Below, in pieces: positions 46,701 to 57,115 of a DNA stretch of 64,000 bases. Both the position numbers and the translations under genes were made by a program. How positions within the stretch are numbered: the first letter of the stretch is position 1; each line of letters starts with the position of its first letter. Origin of the DNA: Trebouxia sp. TZW2008 (taxonomy: Eukaryota > Chlorophyta > Trebouxiophyceae > Trebouxiales > Trebouxiaceae). The notes below the pieces were generated by a model. That model was not told the origin of the DNA. It saw only the letters and a list, made by a program, of their open reading frames with translations, and searched no databases. Location of the stretch: assembly GCA_002118135.1 (NCBI GenBank), contig BDIU01000462.1, positions 1 to 64,000 of the forward strand, given 5' to 3'.

Positions 46701-47017
46701 CATATCTCATGATTGAGTAGCAGATACTTTGCGCCAAGCAAAGTATAGTCTCACCATTTCCTTTCTCTTCTTGTTTGCAAGCTCAGCAAGCTTGGAACTT
46801 TTGGACTTTGGTGCCTCCTGAGCCCGGGGTTCAGCGGGTGCAGGCTGTTGTTCGTCATCGCTGTCGTCAAAGACATTGGCAGCAGCTGCGTTGCCTCCGA
46901 TGTCAACCTGCAGCGTCGAAGTGGTTGCATGCACAGCAAAACGGACTATGCATGAGAGGCAACTGAGGAACCTTCCGATCTGACCTCGTCATCAAACAAG
47001 TCGTCGGCTTCAGACAT
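43735..47017 (-). CDS. IWS1: Transcription elongation factor IWS1/SPN1
   Basis: Nuclear factor that binds Spt6 and RNA polymerase II during elongation. Exon 1 (46985-47017) encodes MSEADDLFDDE. Then comes an acidic, low-complexity N-terminal half (VFDDSDDEQQPAP; VFGDEEEEEGGGGE) and the TFIIS N-terminal-like domain: QKLRMLPDVQDILSNQ, FKAWIEPMPDGSLPN, LKLLAQLPIDISYEG and GLGKVVMFLFKLPDETAANR. Then RIARELVEKWSRPIFDQY and a tail with DPDFRWHASIPERATLDYIK, ending TLMRKLMKKKPAGAGRAAKV before the stop. The order and the ELVEKWSRPIF motif are diagnostic of IWS1. The intron after codon GCT-ACA-G (44974) uses a GC donor and its frame continues correctly at about 44456. The gene converges on CCT1. Confidence 0.92.
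44470..44990 (-). repeat. Splice-junction minisatellite in an IWS1 intron
   Basis: From about 44600 to 44990, about twelve diverged copies of a ~30-bp unit. On the minus strand this is roughly GCTACAGGCAAGACTGTGCA plus TGTCTGTT. The unit includes the exon's last bases and the GC donor. Toward the 3' end of the intron two partial copies of the acceptor-side exon start (CC(T/A)GAAGCTGAG) occur near 44475 and 44575, ahead of the functional one at 44456. Confidence 0.85.
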
Positions 47018-47487
47018 GTTCTTGAAGTCTCTCAAAGCGATGCGTCTGTTAGCAATTACTCTCACACGGCTGGTGAGTGCAATTTTATGATGGTATGGTG
47101 GGTCAGCACGGCATGTAAATGTAAATCTTTCAGCAATTTTTTGCTTTGTCTCTCTCAATGCCTTCTTCTTGATATTTCGATTGCATGAACGTATGAAGGT
47201 ATGTCTGTAAGCAGCCTCCAATTTGAACACAAACAGGTAGCGTACATCCCCATTTGATGTCAGCTCTGTATTTTACGCAGTATTTATGGCCAGTACATTC
47301 ATTAATGAGTAGGCGGATTACGAATGAGCGACGCGTAAGCGTTTCATTCATTACTCTGTACCAACTGCACACCTGCTAAGAGAAAAGGCCTAAACTAGCA
47401 ATGCTGCTACACTCATGGCAAATCGGGCATGCTCATCATGTCCACTTGCGCTGATTCGGCAGGCTGCTCTGTGATGCTGGTGATCAG

Positions 47488-47903
47488 TCAGAGCCCATTA
47501 TAGGTGAAGTGCTCAGCGGCCTGACTGACAATGCTGACATAACTCATACAGTTGTGAGCCAAGCGCAGAGCATGGGTGACATCACGACCAGTGCATGCCA
47601 GTTTCATTTCATCCTGGACTGGCTGCTGCAGCTGAATGGCCAGCACTGGATGCCCTTCATAAAAAAATACACCTGATGCTTGCTTGTGAGCTGCAGGCAA
47701 GCAAGGGAAGTGGTGTCTGCAGCACAAAGCGCATCTTTGATGTCATCACATGTTGGACCTTACCTGAGGGGCCCTTTCACTACTACACAAACTACTGCAT
47801 TTGAAAGCAGAACTGCACCAACAGCTGCGAGGGCTCGAAATGCAGGGACGACGGTCAACAGACGCGAGCATCGCCTGCGCTTGCAAGTAATTGCCGGTGC
47901 ATT
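47488..47903 (-). CDS. Possible small two-exon protein
   Basis: An upstream segment (47903 down to a GTAAGG donor at about 47763) encodes a basic leader followed by a hydrophobic stretch (LAAVGAVLLSNAVVCVVV), like a targeting peptide or membrane helix. A downstream segment down to the stop at 47488 encodes GHPVLAIQLQQPVQDEMKL and ends SIVSQAAEHFTYNGL. The second segment looks protein-like. However, the obvious donor and acceptors do not join the two in phase, so either one segment is wrong or an exon is missed. No family recognised. Confidence 0.28.
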
Positions 47904-48310
47904 CATTGCAACCGAGTCGCACATCTAGCTGCGGGCGTTTTGTAGTTGATCGGCAAAAGTGTCCAGAGCAGAATCCACTCACGCGGAGTCGCTAGGTCAA
48001 GTGCAGGCCCACTGCGGACACTTGACCTTGACAGAATCACGGCCCCCATCGGAGCTTAGCGCTATGTTGAGGATGTCGATGGCCGTTGCATGAGCTGTAT
48101 TGCCAGGTGAGCCTGGATTTTGCGGGTGCGGCGACTTGTGTCGTTCAACTGCCCCAACTGATCAGTAGCACGCTTTCGGCGCAGATATCCTGGCAAGTTT
48201 TGGCCTGTGAGGCGCAGCAGCAGCAGCATCATGAACGCCGCATGAGCGCAATCACAGTCTGAGAAAAAGCGCTTGCAGCAGACGCTCAGCTTGATTGCAC
48301 GGACGCAAGG

Positions 48311-48715
48311 ATGAGGATACGACTTTGGCCGAAGAGCGGTCGCGTGATGAAGAGGAGAGGACCCAAACAAAAACAGCAACATTGTCCAGCCGAGTTCCTG
48401 GCGTCGCCTCAGACAGCTCACTTGCAGCCAAGTGAGCCACCTGCTGTGGAGCACTGCAGCCCTACATATAGCACAGATTGCAAAGATGAAGCGATAAGCG
48501 ACACACCACTACCAGTCCGGGCCCCTCAGTCAGCCTTCAAGAGATTGCTGTCTTACCCTGTCAAGTATCTCTGCACAAGGGCAGGAGCAGAAGTGCATGA
48601 CAGCGCAGGCTTACATGAAGCAGTAGCATACTACATGTCTGGCACTTTGCCACGAGAAACAAGACTTTGGCACCCAGCAGGCCAATATCCCCAGGCTTCA
48701 GAAGCGTGGCTTTAG
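48311..48715 (+). CDS. Hypothetical 134-residue protein
   Basis: Single open frame with a basic start (MKRRGPKQKQQ from an internal ATG at 48347) and a reasonably protein-like end (FKRLLSYPVKYLCTRAGAEV, HEAVAYYMSGTLP). An antisense frame (48062-48454) overlaps the first part. No family recognised. It could be the 3' exon of a longer gene. Confidence 0.35.
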   Translation: MRIRLWPKSGRVMKRRGPKQKQQHCPAEFLASPQTAHLQPSEPPAVEHCSPTYSTDCKDEAISDTPLPVRAPQSAFKRLLSYPVKYLCTRAGAEVHDSAGLHEAVAYYMSGTLPRETRLWHPAGQYPQASEAWL

Positions 48716-48936
48716 ATGCAGGACGCAATGTACATTTCAGCTCTTCTTTCTGAAGTCATACTGACTTAGCGCATTGGGCCATGTTGCAAGTCTACCATTG
48801 AGGCCCTCGCTGACTATCAGTACTTTTCTTGCAACCACACCTTGGCTGCCAGCCACATGATGCCATGTATTTGGTCTAGCATTCTGAAACTGCGTGTCCA
48901 CTAGACTAGCCTGGACGTGTATGCTTATCTGCAGGC

Positions 48937-48962
48937 GCTGCTGCTGCTGCTGCTGCTGCTGG
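48937..48962. repeat. Short (CTG)n microsatellite
   Basis: About eight CTG triplets in succession. Confidence 0.9.
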
Positions 48963-49767
48963 ATGTCCACACCTTCTGATTCTTTTACTGATTAAGACGG
49001 TCTTGTTTACCAGATCAGATTTGACTAAATGTACAGACATTGTTCTTCCTTTACAGCGCTTTTGCTACTGCTGCTGTCTCTTGTACCATACTAGCTGTCA
49101 AATTGAGATAGTTCTGCACCTTTTGCCACCAAAAGGACATCCTCCGTGCTTTAACTAAGTGGAATTCAGTGTTTTTTTTCTCCAAGCATAAGGACCAGCA
49201 AGTCAGACGTTGTGAAATCAGCATGTCGTTCCTGTGCAGAATACAGCATCAAGTGCAGTTGCGAGACAACTGTGAAGCATTATGATAAGGTCTTGCAATG
49301 AGGCTCATTGCATTGCAAGTTGCCTGCAAGCAACTGATGCTTGTGGTGTCCCAAACACTCATGTTGTGTTACGGTATAAGATATAGCACGACCTTGTCCC
49401 CTGGCCAGTGACTGATCAGAGCAAAATTGTAGCTCATGATGATCGCTTACACAGGCCTGTCAAGAGCAAACTCGTGTGGCCAAGCAGATGTATGTGAGCT
49501 TTCCATATGTTGACCATTCAGTTTGCATCATAAATAATGCACGTGCGCAACCCAAATGCCATGTGCTCCATGTTTGTGCCTGACCATGCAAACCCGTGAC
49601 ATCAAGAGAGAGAGAGAGTAATTTTATATGCATCAAGTCATTGGGCTCAGACATTACGTCATGCTGCAATCTTCATAACACAACACGATAGCATGAGATC
49701 TTCAGAGCGACAGAGCAACATGATGATCTCAATCAGACACAAGACCCCTCAATCAGACCCAAAACCC

Positions 49768-52700
49768 TCAATCAGACGCAAGACCTTGCAAGACACCTCC
49801 CAGGGCATCTAGAGCTTCATCATCAGATTCAACATCCACGTCTTCTGGTGATTTTGCACTCAAGACAGGTGCTGCATCGGGGTACAGCTTGTTGTAAGCC
49901 TGATTGGCGTGCCTCACAGCACTATCTACATCAAATGTCGCATCTGGTGGCAAGCAACAGGCAACATTGGACGGTAGCGCATCGTCATCACCAATGTACA
50001 GCTGACAACTCTGATTGTAGAACATGACCAGCAAAGCTTCTGGTCTATGGTCTGAACCAGCTTCATTTGATGGCCTACTGACGTAGGATTGGGTAAGGTT
50101 TGAGGCTGCCAAGGGCCTTGCAAAGGCTCTGTCTGTTTTGACAAGCGCTGAAACAGCCCTTGACAAGTCTGCTGAAGCTGTTTCTGCTGTGCTTGGAGTG
50201 GAGAGGTACAGCAAATGCCTGCAGAATAGATTCACATGTGATGACAAAACGATGATGATGATCATAGTATGATGACCAAATTTAGCAATGATGATGTTTA
50301 CAGTTTTGAGGAGAATTGCAGCTGAACAAGCACCCTATGAGCATATGTGACAGGCAGCTGCAGCGGGACGTCACTGGGTAGCTGTGACTTTGCAGCAATT
50401 GACAACTTGCTCTCAAACCAACATGCAAATGCTCATATCTGTATGTATGTGTAAAAAACCATCCCCCCCCCCCCTTTGGACATCTGACAACAGTGCGGGT
50501 CACATCGTTGACAATCACTTTTTACAAGATGGTGAGCGCGAGCAGGTAGGGTTGCACCTGTTGCTTGGACACACAGCCATGGATGAGCCACACTGGATTG
50601 CTCTGATGGCATTTGGATTTTGAAAGGGCTCAGTCTGTGGAGGAATGGTGACAAGCAGCTGTGACTCCCCTTCCTGTAATGCAGGCTGAATCACTGCTTA
50701 CTATATTGCCTTGACGCTAAAGCAACTTGGGACAGAGTAAATAACGACAACAACAGATGAAACCTGGTAGCAAAGGTGCTAGGTGTGTGCGGCACAAGTC
50801 CTGTCTTGCCAGACTGGCTTGCTTTGAGCGTCATGGTAAGTTTGTCTAATGCTCAATTGTGAAAACTGTTGCAAGTCAAACAAGCAGTGCTGAAAGCATA
50901 AAGCAAGCGTTGGCCTTGTGCAGTATGACTGGACCAGACCTTGTCCACAGCATGCTAGCAATGACCGTTGAAACAAGACACCGTGCACACTTTCTGCCTG
51001 ACCAGTACTTTCACAGGCAGAGCATTACAACAAGAAGTGTGTAAGCAGATAAGCGCTACCTGCAAAGACTTGTCAAATATACAGACTGCTTCTGACAACA
51101 TACAGCATGGTAACAATGACTGCTTGAACATAATACCATGCACACTTTCCAGCTGATCACTCCTTTCACAGCAGAGCATTGCAATAAGAAGTGTGTAAGC
51201 TGATAAGCGCTACCTGCAAAGACTTTGTCAAGTATACAGACTGCTTTTGACAACATCCAGCATGGCAACAAAGACTGCTTGAACGTAAAATCATGCAAAC
51301 TTTCTGCCTGACCAGCACTTTCACAGGCAGAGCATTGTAACAAGAGGTGTGTATAAGCAGATAAGCTCTACCTGCAGAGATCTGGCAAGTACACAGACTG
51401 CTTTTGACAAGCGCGAGCCTTGTACCACTTGAGATCTTGGGGCTTGTTGTTGTTGTTTCTCAGAACCTGCAGCTGTTGAGTGTGGCTGCAAATGCTGATG
51501 TAGTGTCACCAGAGTATCAGCGCTGGCAGCTAAGGCAGAGCACTGAATCACCTGCAAAAAAGACGACATACCATGCTGAAATGTGTACAGTATGGAATAA
51601 CAACTGCCACTTGTTCATCAGGTTTACAGTATTGATTGAGTATGACTTGACAATCAACCCTAAGTGCAAATAGTGGAGTCCTGTTACTTTGACTGCTAGT
51701 ATAAATCTTATCCTTGGTTTTACTGTGATGACAGGCAGCATGTTGTGCTAAGTCATTTTCTGGACAGGTACTGTTGAGAAGGGTGATGCACAGTGCTGGT
51801 TAATACAAACAATAGCGACGACGTCCTTCAGAAACATTGAACCATTCATCCATTTATTCATTTGCTAGAATGGCATGCCAGGCAAGCTCAGGAGGGCCCA
51901 GCTAGATGCATTCAACCATGCTACTTGACATGAGAAACAGGCAGCGCTAGCATGCAGATGCATACATCATGTCAACTTGATGCCAATGACAATGAGACTG
52001 CAGGAAAGCTGCACAATGCCTTCATGTGACAAAATAGGCGATTGGGAACCAATCAATAGCCACCTGCCCTGCATCTGTTTGGATGCCTTGACACTGCTGG
52101 GTCTCAGGATGTAGCAGCAGGCTTGTGATAGGCTGCCGAAGTACATACACTGCGCCGTGGACTGCCGCTACCCTGAACAATCATCAGCAAAGGAGAAGAT
52201 CAGGAATCTTCTCAAAGCTCTGTCTTTAGGACAGCATTGGCCAAGAGGATCAGTAAACGAGGGACAGAAGCACCAATTGAATTCTGTATTCAACAAACTG
52301 GTGGGACAGCTGATTTCCCCTGTGCATACCTAGCTGGGCCCCTTGAGTCTGCCCAGCAAGCATTTTCAAGAATTGATGGATGACATGCGTTCAGATGAAA
52401 CCAACTTTCTCATTCCAAGAGGTGCTTGCGCGTTGAGGCCCAAGAGGCAGGTGCGCATCTGATTTCAAGTGGGTACTAGCACCATCAGGGCTGCCACAAT
52501 GCATTTCAATGGCTGTTTGAATTGGACCAAAAGAGCAGCAGGACAGCCAGTTCAAGCAGCCAAAGAGGCAGAAAGTGACAGACAAGAACTGTGCACAGCA
52601 CAAGCACACGCGCCACCACAGCAGACCTCACTCCATTAATCAAGACATGCTGTACTGTGATAGGAGTCCATCAGTAGATTGCACCTGCAGAAGGCCTGAG

Positions 52701-55031
52701 GCAGCTCTGCACAGCCATACATGGGCGTCAAGAAAGCACCACTGCTAGGACCATATTGTCCCACAGAGCTCAGGTACTGCCTGAGGGCCTTCACACCTTG
52801 CTCCACAGTCAGCACTCCAGCAGGATCAGCAGCTGCTGCTGGCTCAGAATTGGGCATTGCTGGTTCTGCCAGATTTGCTGGGGTGTCTGCCTGAGAGGAT
52901 GGGCTTGCTGTTGCTACTGAGGAAACAGCTGAAGCTGAAAAGGCAGCTGCTGCTTGCTGAGGAATGGGCACTTTTGGCTCTGCCAGTCTTGCAGAATTAT
53001 TTGCGTGAGAGGATAGGCTTGCTGCCGATGCTGAAAATGGTGCGCCAGAATGAGTGGCTGATGAGCTACTGTCATGTGGGACTGAGCCTGTTGAGGAAGC
53101 TACTGGTACTTGCCTTGCTGCTGTATGAACAGCGGCTGGGGCTGTTTGCTGTGTGCTTGCACGGCTGCTGCTTGCATTGCCAGTGTCAGCATTGCTGGTG
53201 TTTGCATTGCCAGTGCTTGTGTTGCTGGTGCTTGCATTGCTTGTGCTTTCCGGCACAAGCGCTTCCTGGTCTGCATCAGCCATGGCAACTGCATGCAAGA
53301 TGAAGTGACGCATGAGGGGTGATAAGCCTTGGGACCTGAGCAAGCTCACCATAGGCTGCTCCGGTGCTGCCTGCATGATCATAATACATCTCATCACTTT
53401 GATACACACGCAACATAGTGTTTCGTTGAAAGTCGTGGCATGCAAGATGAAGTGGCGTATGATGGGCGACAAGCCTTGGGACCTGGAGCAAAATCACCAT
53501 AGGCTGCTCTGGTGCTGCTTGCATCACATTGGGACCTCTCACCACTTTGATGCATGCACAACCCAGAGTCTGGTTGAAAGCCATGATATGCAAGATGAAG
53601 TGGCGCATGAGGAGCGACAAGCGTTGGGACCTGAGCAAGCTCATCATAGGCTGCTCCGGTGCTGCCTGCATATTCACAACACCTTTGGCATGCACAGCAC
53701 AGTGCCTCATGAGCATGCTTGCATTCCCAGTGCTTGCATTGTTGGTGCTTGCATTGCTGGTGACTGCAGTATTTGGTGCTTCCTGGTCTGCATCAGCCAT
53801 GGCGACTGCATGCAAGAAGAAGTGGCGCACGAGGAGTGATAAGCCTTGGGACCTGAGCAAGCTCACCATGAGCTGCTCTGGTGCTGCCTGCATCACGGTG
53901 GTTTACAACTCTGGCGCATGCAGATCACAATTACTTGTGACAGTGGCGTGTTGTGCCTTGGTACGATGCTGCCATTGCAACTCTGACGCCCCATCAACGG
54001 CTACACATTTGAATATGCTTTGAATTGTGCCAGCCAGGACATACGCCAGCCAGCAAAGAGATGTCTCCTGAGATCTGACCTCGTGATTTTTGAACAGGTA
54101 TGCAATAACAGCAGCAAAGGTGTCTTATGCAGGCAGCGTGACTGTCTTTGTGAGGTAGGTCGGCTGTACCTGGGGAAATGGGTTGTCATGCAAGCTACTG
54201 CCCAGCTGCATGAGGAATCTGGTCAGAACCCGCTTGTCCATGGGTGAGAGGGTTCTGTCCCTGAAGACTGCGGCTCGTGATGCTGGAACGCTGATCAACT
54301 TTTGTTTAGCAAAGATATAGCTGCACATGACAATTAACCATATAACTATCATGCCTGTTCTTGATACCTTGACTCAATCTGCAAAGTCTAGCCGTGAAAC
54401 TTGAGTCATTACCTTCCCTGAATGAGTTTGAACTCTAGATAGTTCTGAACACCAAATGCGAGAACTGTACTGATTGTGTCAGACGAACAGAAGACCACCT
54501 GCAAGAGCAGCTGCTGAGTATAAGGAAGCTGTGGCAGGGCAATCAATGCAGCAGCAGTACCTGCCTTGCCTGCCAGATCTATGCTGTATTCTCTTGATGG
54601 CCCAAGATCTTCTTGCTGTTGGTACAGTTCAACATTGCTGTACAGCTGTGACTGCCCATCCTGTGCTGGTATATGCAAGGCATCCTGGAGCTGCTGATCA
54701 GCAGCAGGTTGCACAGCTGCAGTAGTGAGGTCTGCTGATTCGCAAGAAGACGTTGAGTGCGGCAGAGCCCAATGCAAAAATTCGTCAAGCGTTAAGCTGC
54801 TCCACGCTGCGCCATAGGTTTTGGCTTGATCTAGGTGCAGGACGCTCTTGCCCGACTTAGCCGCAGTCCTGCAGGTCAAGTGCTTGGTCAGTGCCCAATA
54901 TACACGCGCCGCAGATGTTTTGTCACTCAAAATATGGAATTCTTGGAGGCTGGAACTCACGCAGCTATGAGAGACTCCTCTAAGCCCGTCCCGACGACGA
55001 TTAGGTCAAAGGATTCCGGATGAATCGCCAT
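49768..55031 (-). CDS. REP: Rab escort protein (REP/CHM family)
   Basis: GDI-superfamily chaperone that presents Rab GTPases to geranylgeranyl transferase II. Exon 1 (54961-55031) has the dinucleotide-type motif LIVVGTGLEESLIAA. Exon 2 (from 54868) continues KSGKSVLHLD, then YGAAWSSLTLDEFL and LGPSREYSIDLAG. About 54330-54170 gives KLISVPASRAAVFRDRTLSP. The exon 52690-53390 begins VSLLRSQGLSPLMRHFILHA, carries a long Ser/Ala/Thr-rich insert, and ends LKALRQYLSSVG-type sequence and YGCAELPQAFCR, conserved in the family. About 52175-52060 gives AVHGAVYVLRQPITSLLL, an exon near 51.4 kb gives SRLSKAVCVLARSLQ, and the last exon (to 49768) ends in an acidic tail. The low-complexity insert of about 150 residues is not in the canonical family. 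Exons between 51.4 and 50.2 kb are not fully resolved. Confidence 0.87.
50463..50474. repeat. Poly-C run
   Basis: Twelve consecutive C bases on the plus strand. Confidence 0.95.
50960..51415 (-). repeat. Tandem copies of a REP exon end with donor
   Basis: A unit of about 150-180 bp is repeated about three times. The plus-strand words CTACCTGCA(A/G)AGA, (T/C)ACAGACTGCTT(T/C)TGACAA, CACAGGCAGAGCATT and AGCAGATAAGC recur. On the minus strand the core reads as the exon end SKAVC(I/V)L(A/D)(R/K)SLQ followed by GTAG. The most upstream-in-gene copy (about 51365-51420) continues the frame SRLSKAVCVLARSLQ and is taken as functional. Confidence 0.8.
52690..53900 (-). repeat. Four tandem copies of a REP exon start
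   Basis: MQAAPEQPMVSLLRSQGLSP and the following MRHFILHAVAMADADQEA are encoded four times. The copy at about 53375-53260 is functional and continues to the conserved YGCAELPQAFCR. The others lie at about 53495-53400 (frame lost), 53670-53560 and 53895-53770. Copies 1 and 4 both retain the ADADQEA continuation and the Ser/Asn/Thr repeat onset. Confidence 0.85.
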
Positions 55032-55395
55032 AGAAAGGACTTTCACGCGCCTTTCAGTTGACGCAAACAAGAAATGCAGCAAATGTACCGCACAGCCAGA
55101 AGCGCAAACTTGCGCTGCAATCAAACTTTGCAGTGTAGCAATGCCGTGGGGTTTACTAACGCAAAGCATGCATGACTAATCTGCATAGCATGCTTTGACT
55201 CCCATTGCATGCTGTCGATCAGCAAGGCCGGAGGCGACCTCCAACTTCAACACAGCAGCTCGCGGAAGTAAATGACGTTACTCAACTAGACGAACAACTT
55301 TGCATCGGTGCAACATAGCTTAAGCGCGCGTTTTGTCGGGGATCAGCTTTGGTCGCTGTGGATGCTGAGTGTCAAGGTTGCGCAGCGCAGCTTGC
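55032..55395. promoter_or_regulatory. Divergent intergenic region REP / ORN
   Basis: 364 bp between the two start codons. CpG frequency is higher than in gene bodies. Presumed bidirectional promoter; no specific motif identified. Confidence 0.45.
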
Positions 55396-56501
55396 ATGGC
55401 TGCTAATCGCTTTGCAGTGCTCAGCGAACAAAACACCACTGATAACATCGATAGTCCGAGCAAAGCAGGCTCGGCAGACAAGTTTGATACGACCACACTG
55501 ACTGCGGCGTTGAAGGGAGCCAGGTATGTTAAGGCGCAAGGCCAAGAACAAGAGGGTCGACTACAGCCTATATCTTCCTGCTGCCACGTTTGGCTCATCA
55601 CTCATTCCCCCGGTTGTTCTGCAGCATACAGGATCAAGATGTGAAAACAGCAAAGACAGTCACAGCACAGGGTCAGAAGCCCAGGCTTCCTAGCACCCAC
55701 AAGCAGCCGCTGGTATGGGTGGATCTGGAGATGACAGGTGCTCAGCATCTTGGCATGAAAAATTGGCATATTTGCATCCTATGCCTTGACGCCTCATTTC
55801 ATGCAATGTAGGCCTTGACCTTCAGAAGGACACAGTCATTGAGATAGCATGCCTGATCACAGATGGTCGCCTCAGAGATCCAGTAGAGGCAAGCCTCTGA
55901 TCTATTGCTGATCTATCAACCACTTCATTTCACTGACCTTGAAAACCAACAGGGTCCGACAAACATTGTCAAACATGAACACCTTGCAGCCGAGACATCT
56001 GACTAAAGTAAAACATGCATTCAGTATTGAATCTGGCGAGACCTGGGCACAAGTCAGTGTAAACTGAATTGATTGCAGGGTCCAAACCTAGCCATCCACC
56101 AAGATGATGAGATCTTGAACAACATGAACGCTTGGTGTATTGAGCATCATGGCGCCAGCGGCCTGACACAGCGGGTGCGTGAGAGCACAACCAGCATGCA
56201 AGAAGCAGAAGAGCAGGTCCTAGCCTTTGTGCTGAAGCATGTGCCAGAGCCCAAGATGGCTCTCCTTGCAGGCAATTCAGTGCATGTAGACCTAGCCTTT
56301 TTGCGACGATGCATGCCAAGGCTAGTGGATCATCTCCACTATCGTATAGTGGATGTGTCGAGCATTGCTGAGGTGTGCAGACGCTGGTGTCCTGACATTG
56401 CAAGGAAAGCTCCTAGAAAGGAAAGGCTTCACACTGCTCTGGCTGACATCAAGGAGAGCATAGAGGAGCTCCGCTATTACAAAAAGAACTGCTTCAAGTG
56501 A
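55396..56501 (+). CDS. ORN: Oligoribonuclease (DEDDh 3'-5' exonuclease, REXO2-like)
   Basis: Degrades short RNA oligonucleotides, in eukaryotes commonly in mitochondria and/or nucleus. Four exons in phase: 55396-55523, 55625-55737, 55812-55888 and 56079-56501, 246 residues. Catalytic acidic pair in WVDLEMTG, third Asp in AGNSVHVDLAFL, and His plus last Asp in HTALADIKESI. EGPNLAIHQDDE is the conserved strand after the first motif. The first ~55 residues precede the fold and may be a targeting extension. Intron 3 has a GC donor (GAG|GCAAGC). Frame and family conservation on both sides (DPVE|GPNLA) support it. The ATG at 55396 was chosen because no earlier in-frame ATG exists in this exon. Confidence 0.95.
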
Positions 56502-57115
56502 TCTGCACCATCTATGTCTTTTGGCTACTGATATGCCTGACCAAGCCAACTGATTTTGCCCTTCAGACTTTATCTGTACAGCCGCTACACACTTTAAGAA
56601 CACCGCCGTGTCACTTGAGTAAGATTCACGTGCAGAATTGAAAGAAAAGGGGGGTCAAAAGATGACATGACTGTTTCAATGCTTTCTGCTCGTGATTAGC
56701 AAGTCCCCACCAGGATTTGCGACAAGACTCTCAGTGTTGCCGTCTGTACAGTGCAAGCCTTGAAGTGCCCTGGGCTAGCTTCACGTACATCGCATAATTA
56801 AAGTGTTACCAGCACACATGTAGGCAAACCACAAAGCTCCCATCTTGCAACAAGTATCGTTTTTGGAGGCTGAGCAGGACATTAGTGTTGCTTGGAACCC
56901 ATTGCAGCTGCTAGGGCGAATTCAGATTCTGCCTTGGGCCCCTGCCGTTCAATCGCCGAAGTGACAGTTACGAGCAGAAGTTACGAAAGCGACCACTCGC
57001 CAGCGTCGCAAACCGAGCGGGTCAAGCAGTCGCATTCTCAGCCCTTTACGATTGATTCACCGATTTGGTTGAGCAGCTGATCCTGACTCTCTCTAGCTAG
57101 CTGCCACTCTCCGCC
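56502..57115. other. Intergenic stretch between ORN and SWEET
   Basis: Contains a 62-residue plus frame (56892-57080) without resemblance to anything. Otherwise the 3' region of ORN and the presumed promoter of the SWEET gene. Nothing else seen. Confidence 0.6.

Larger units (their letters stand above)
47018..49767. other. Region with only weakly supported coding segments
   Basis: Apart from the two doubtful ORFs listed separately, no conserved protein is visible. 48970-49760 is AT-richer and holds nothing recognisable. A 26-bp CTG run lies at 48937-48962. Confidence 0.5.
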
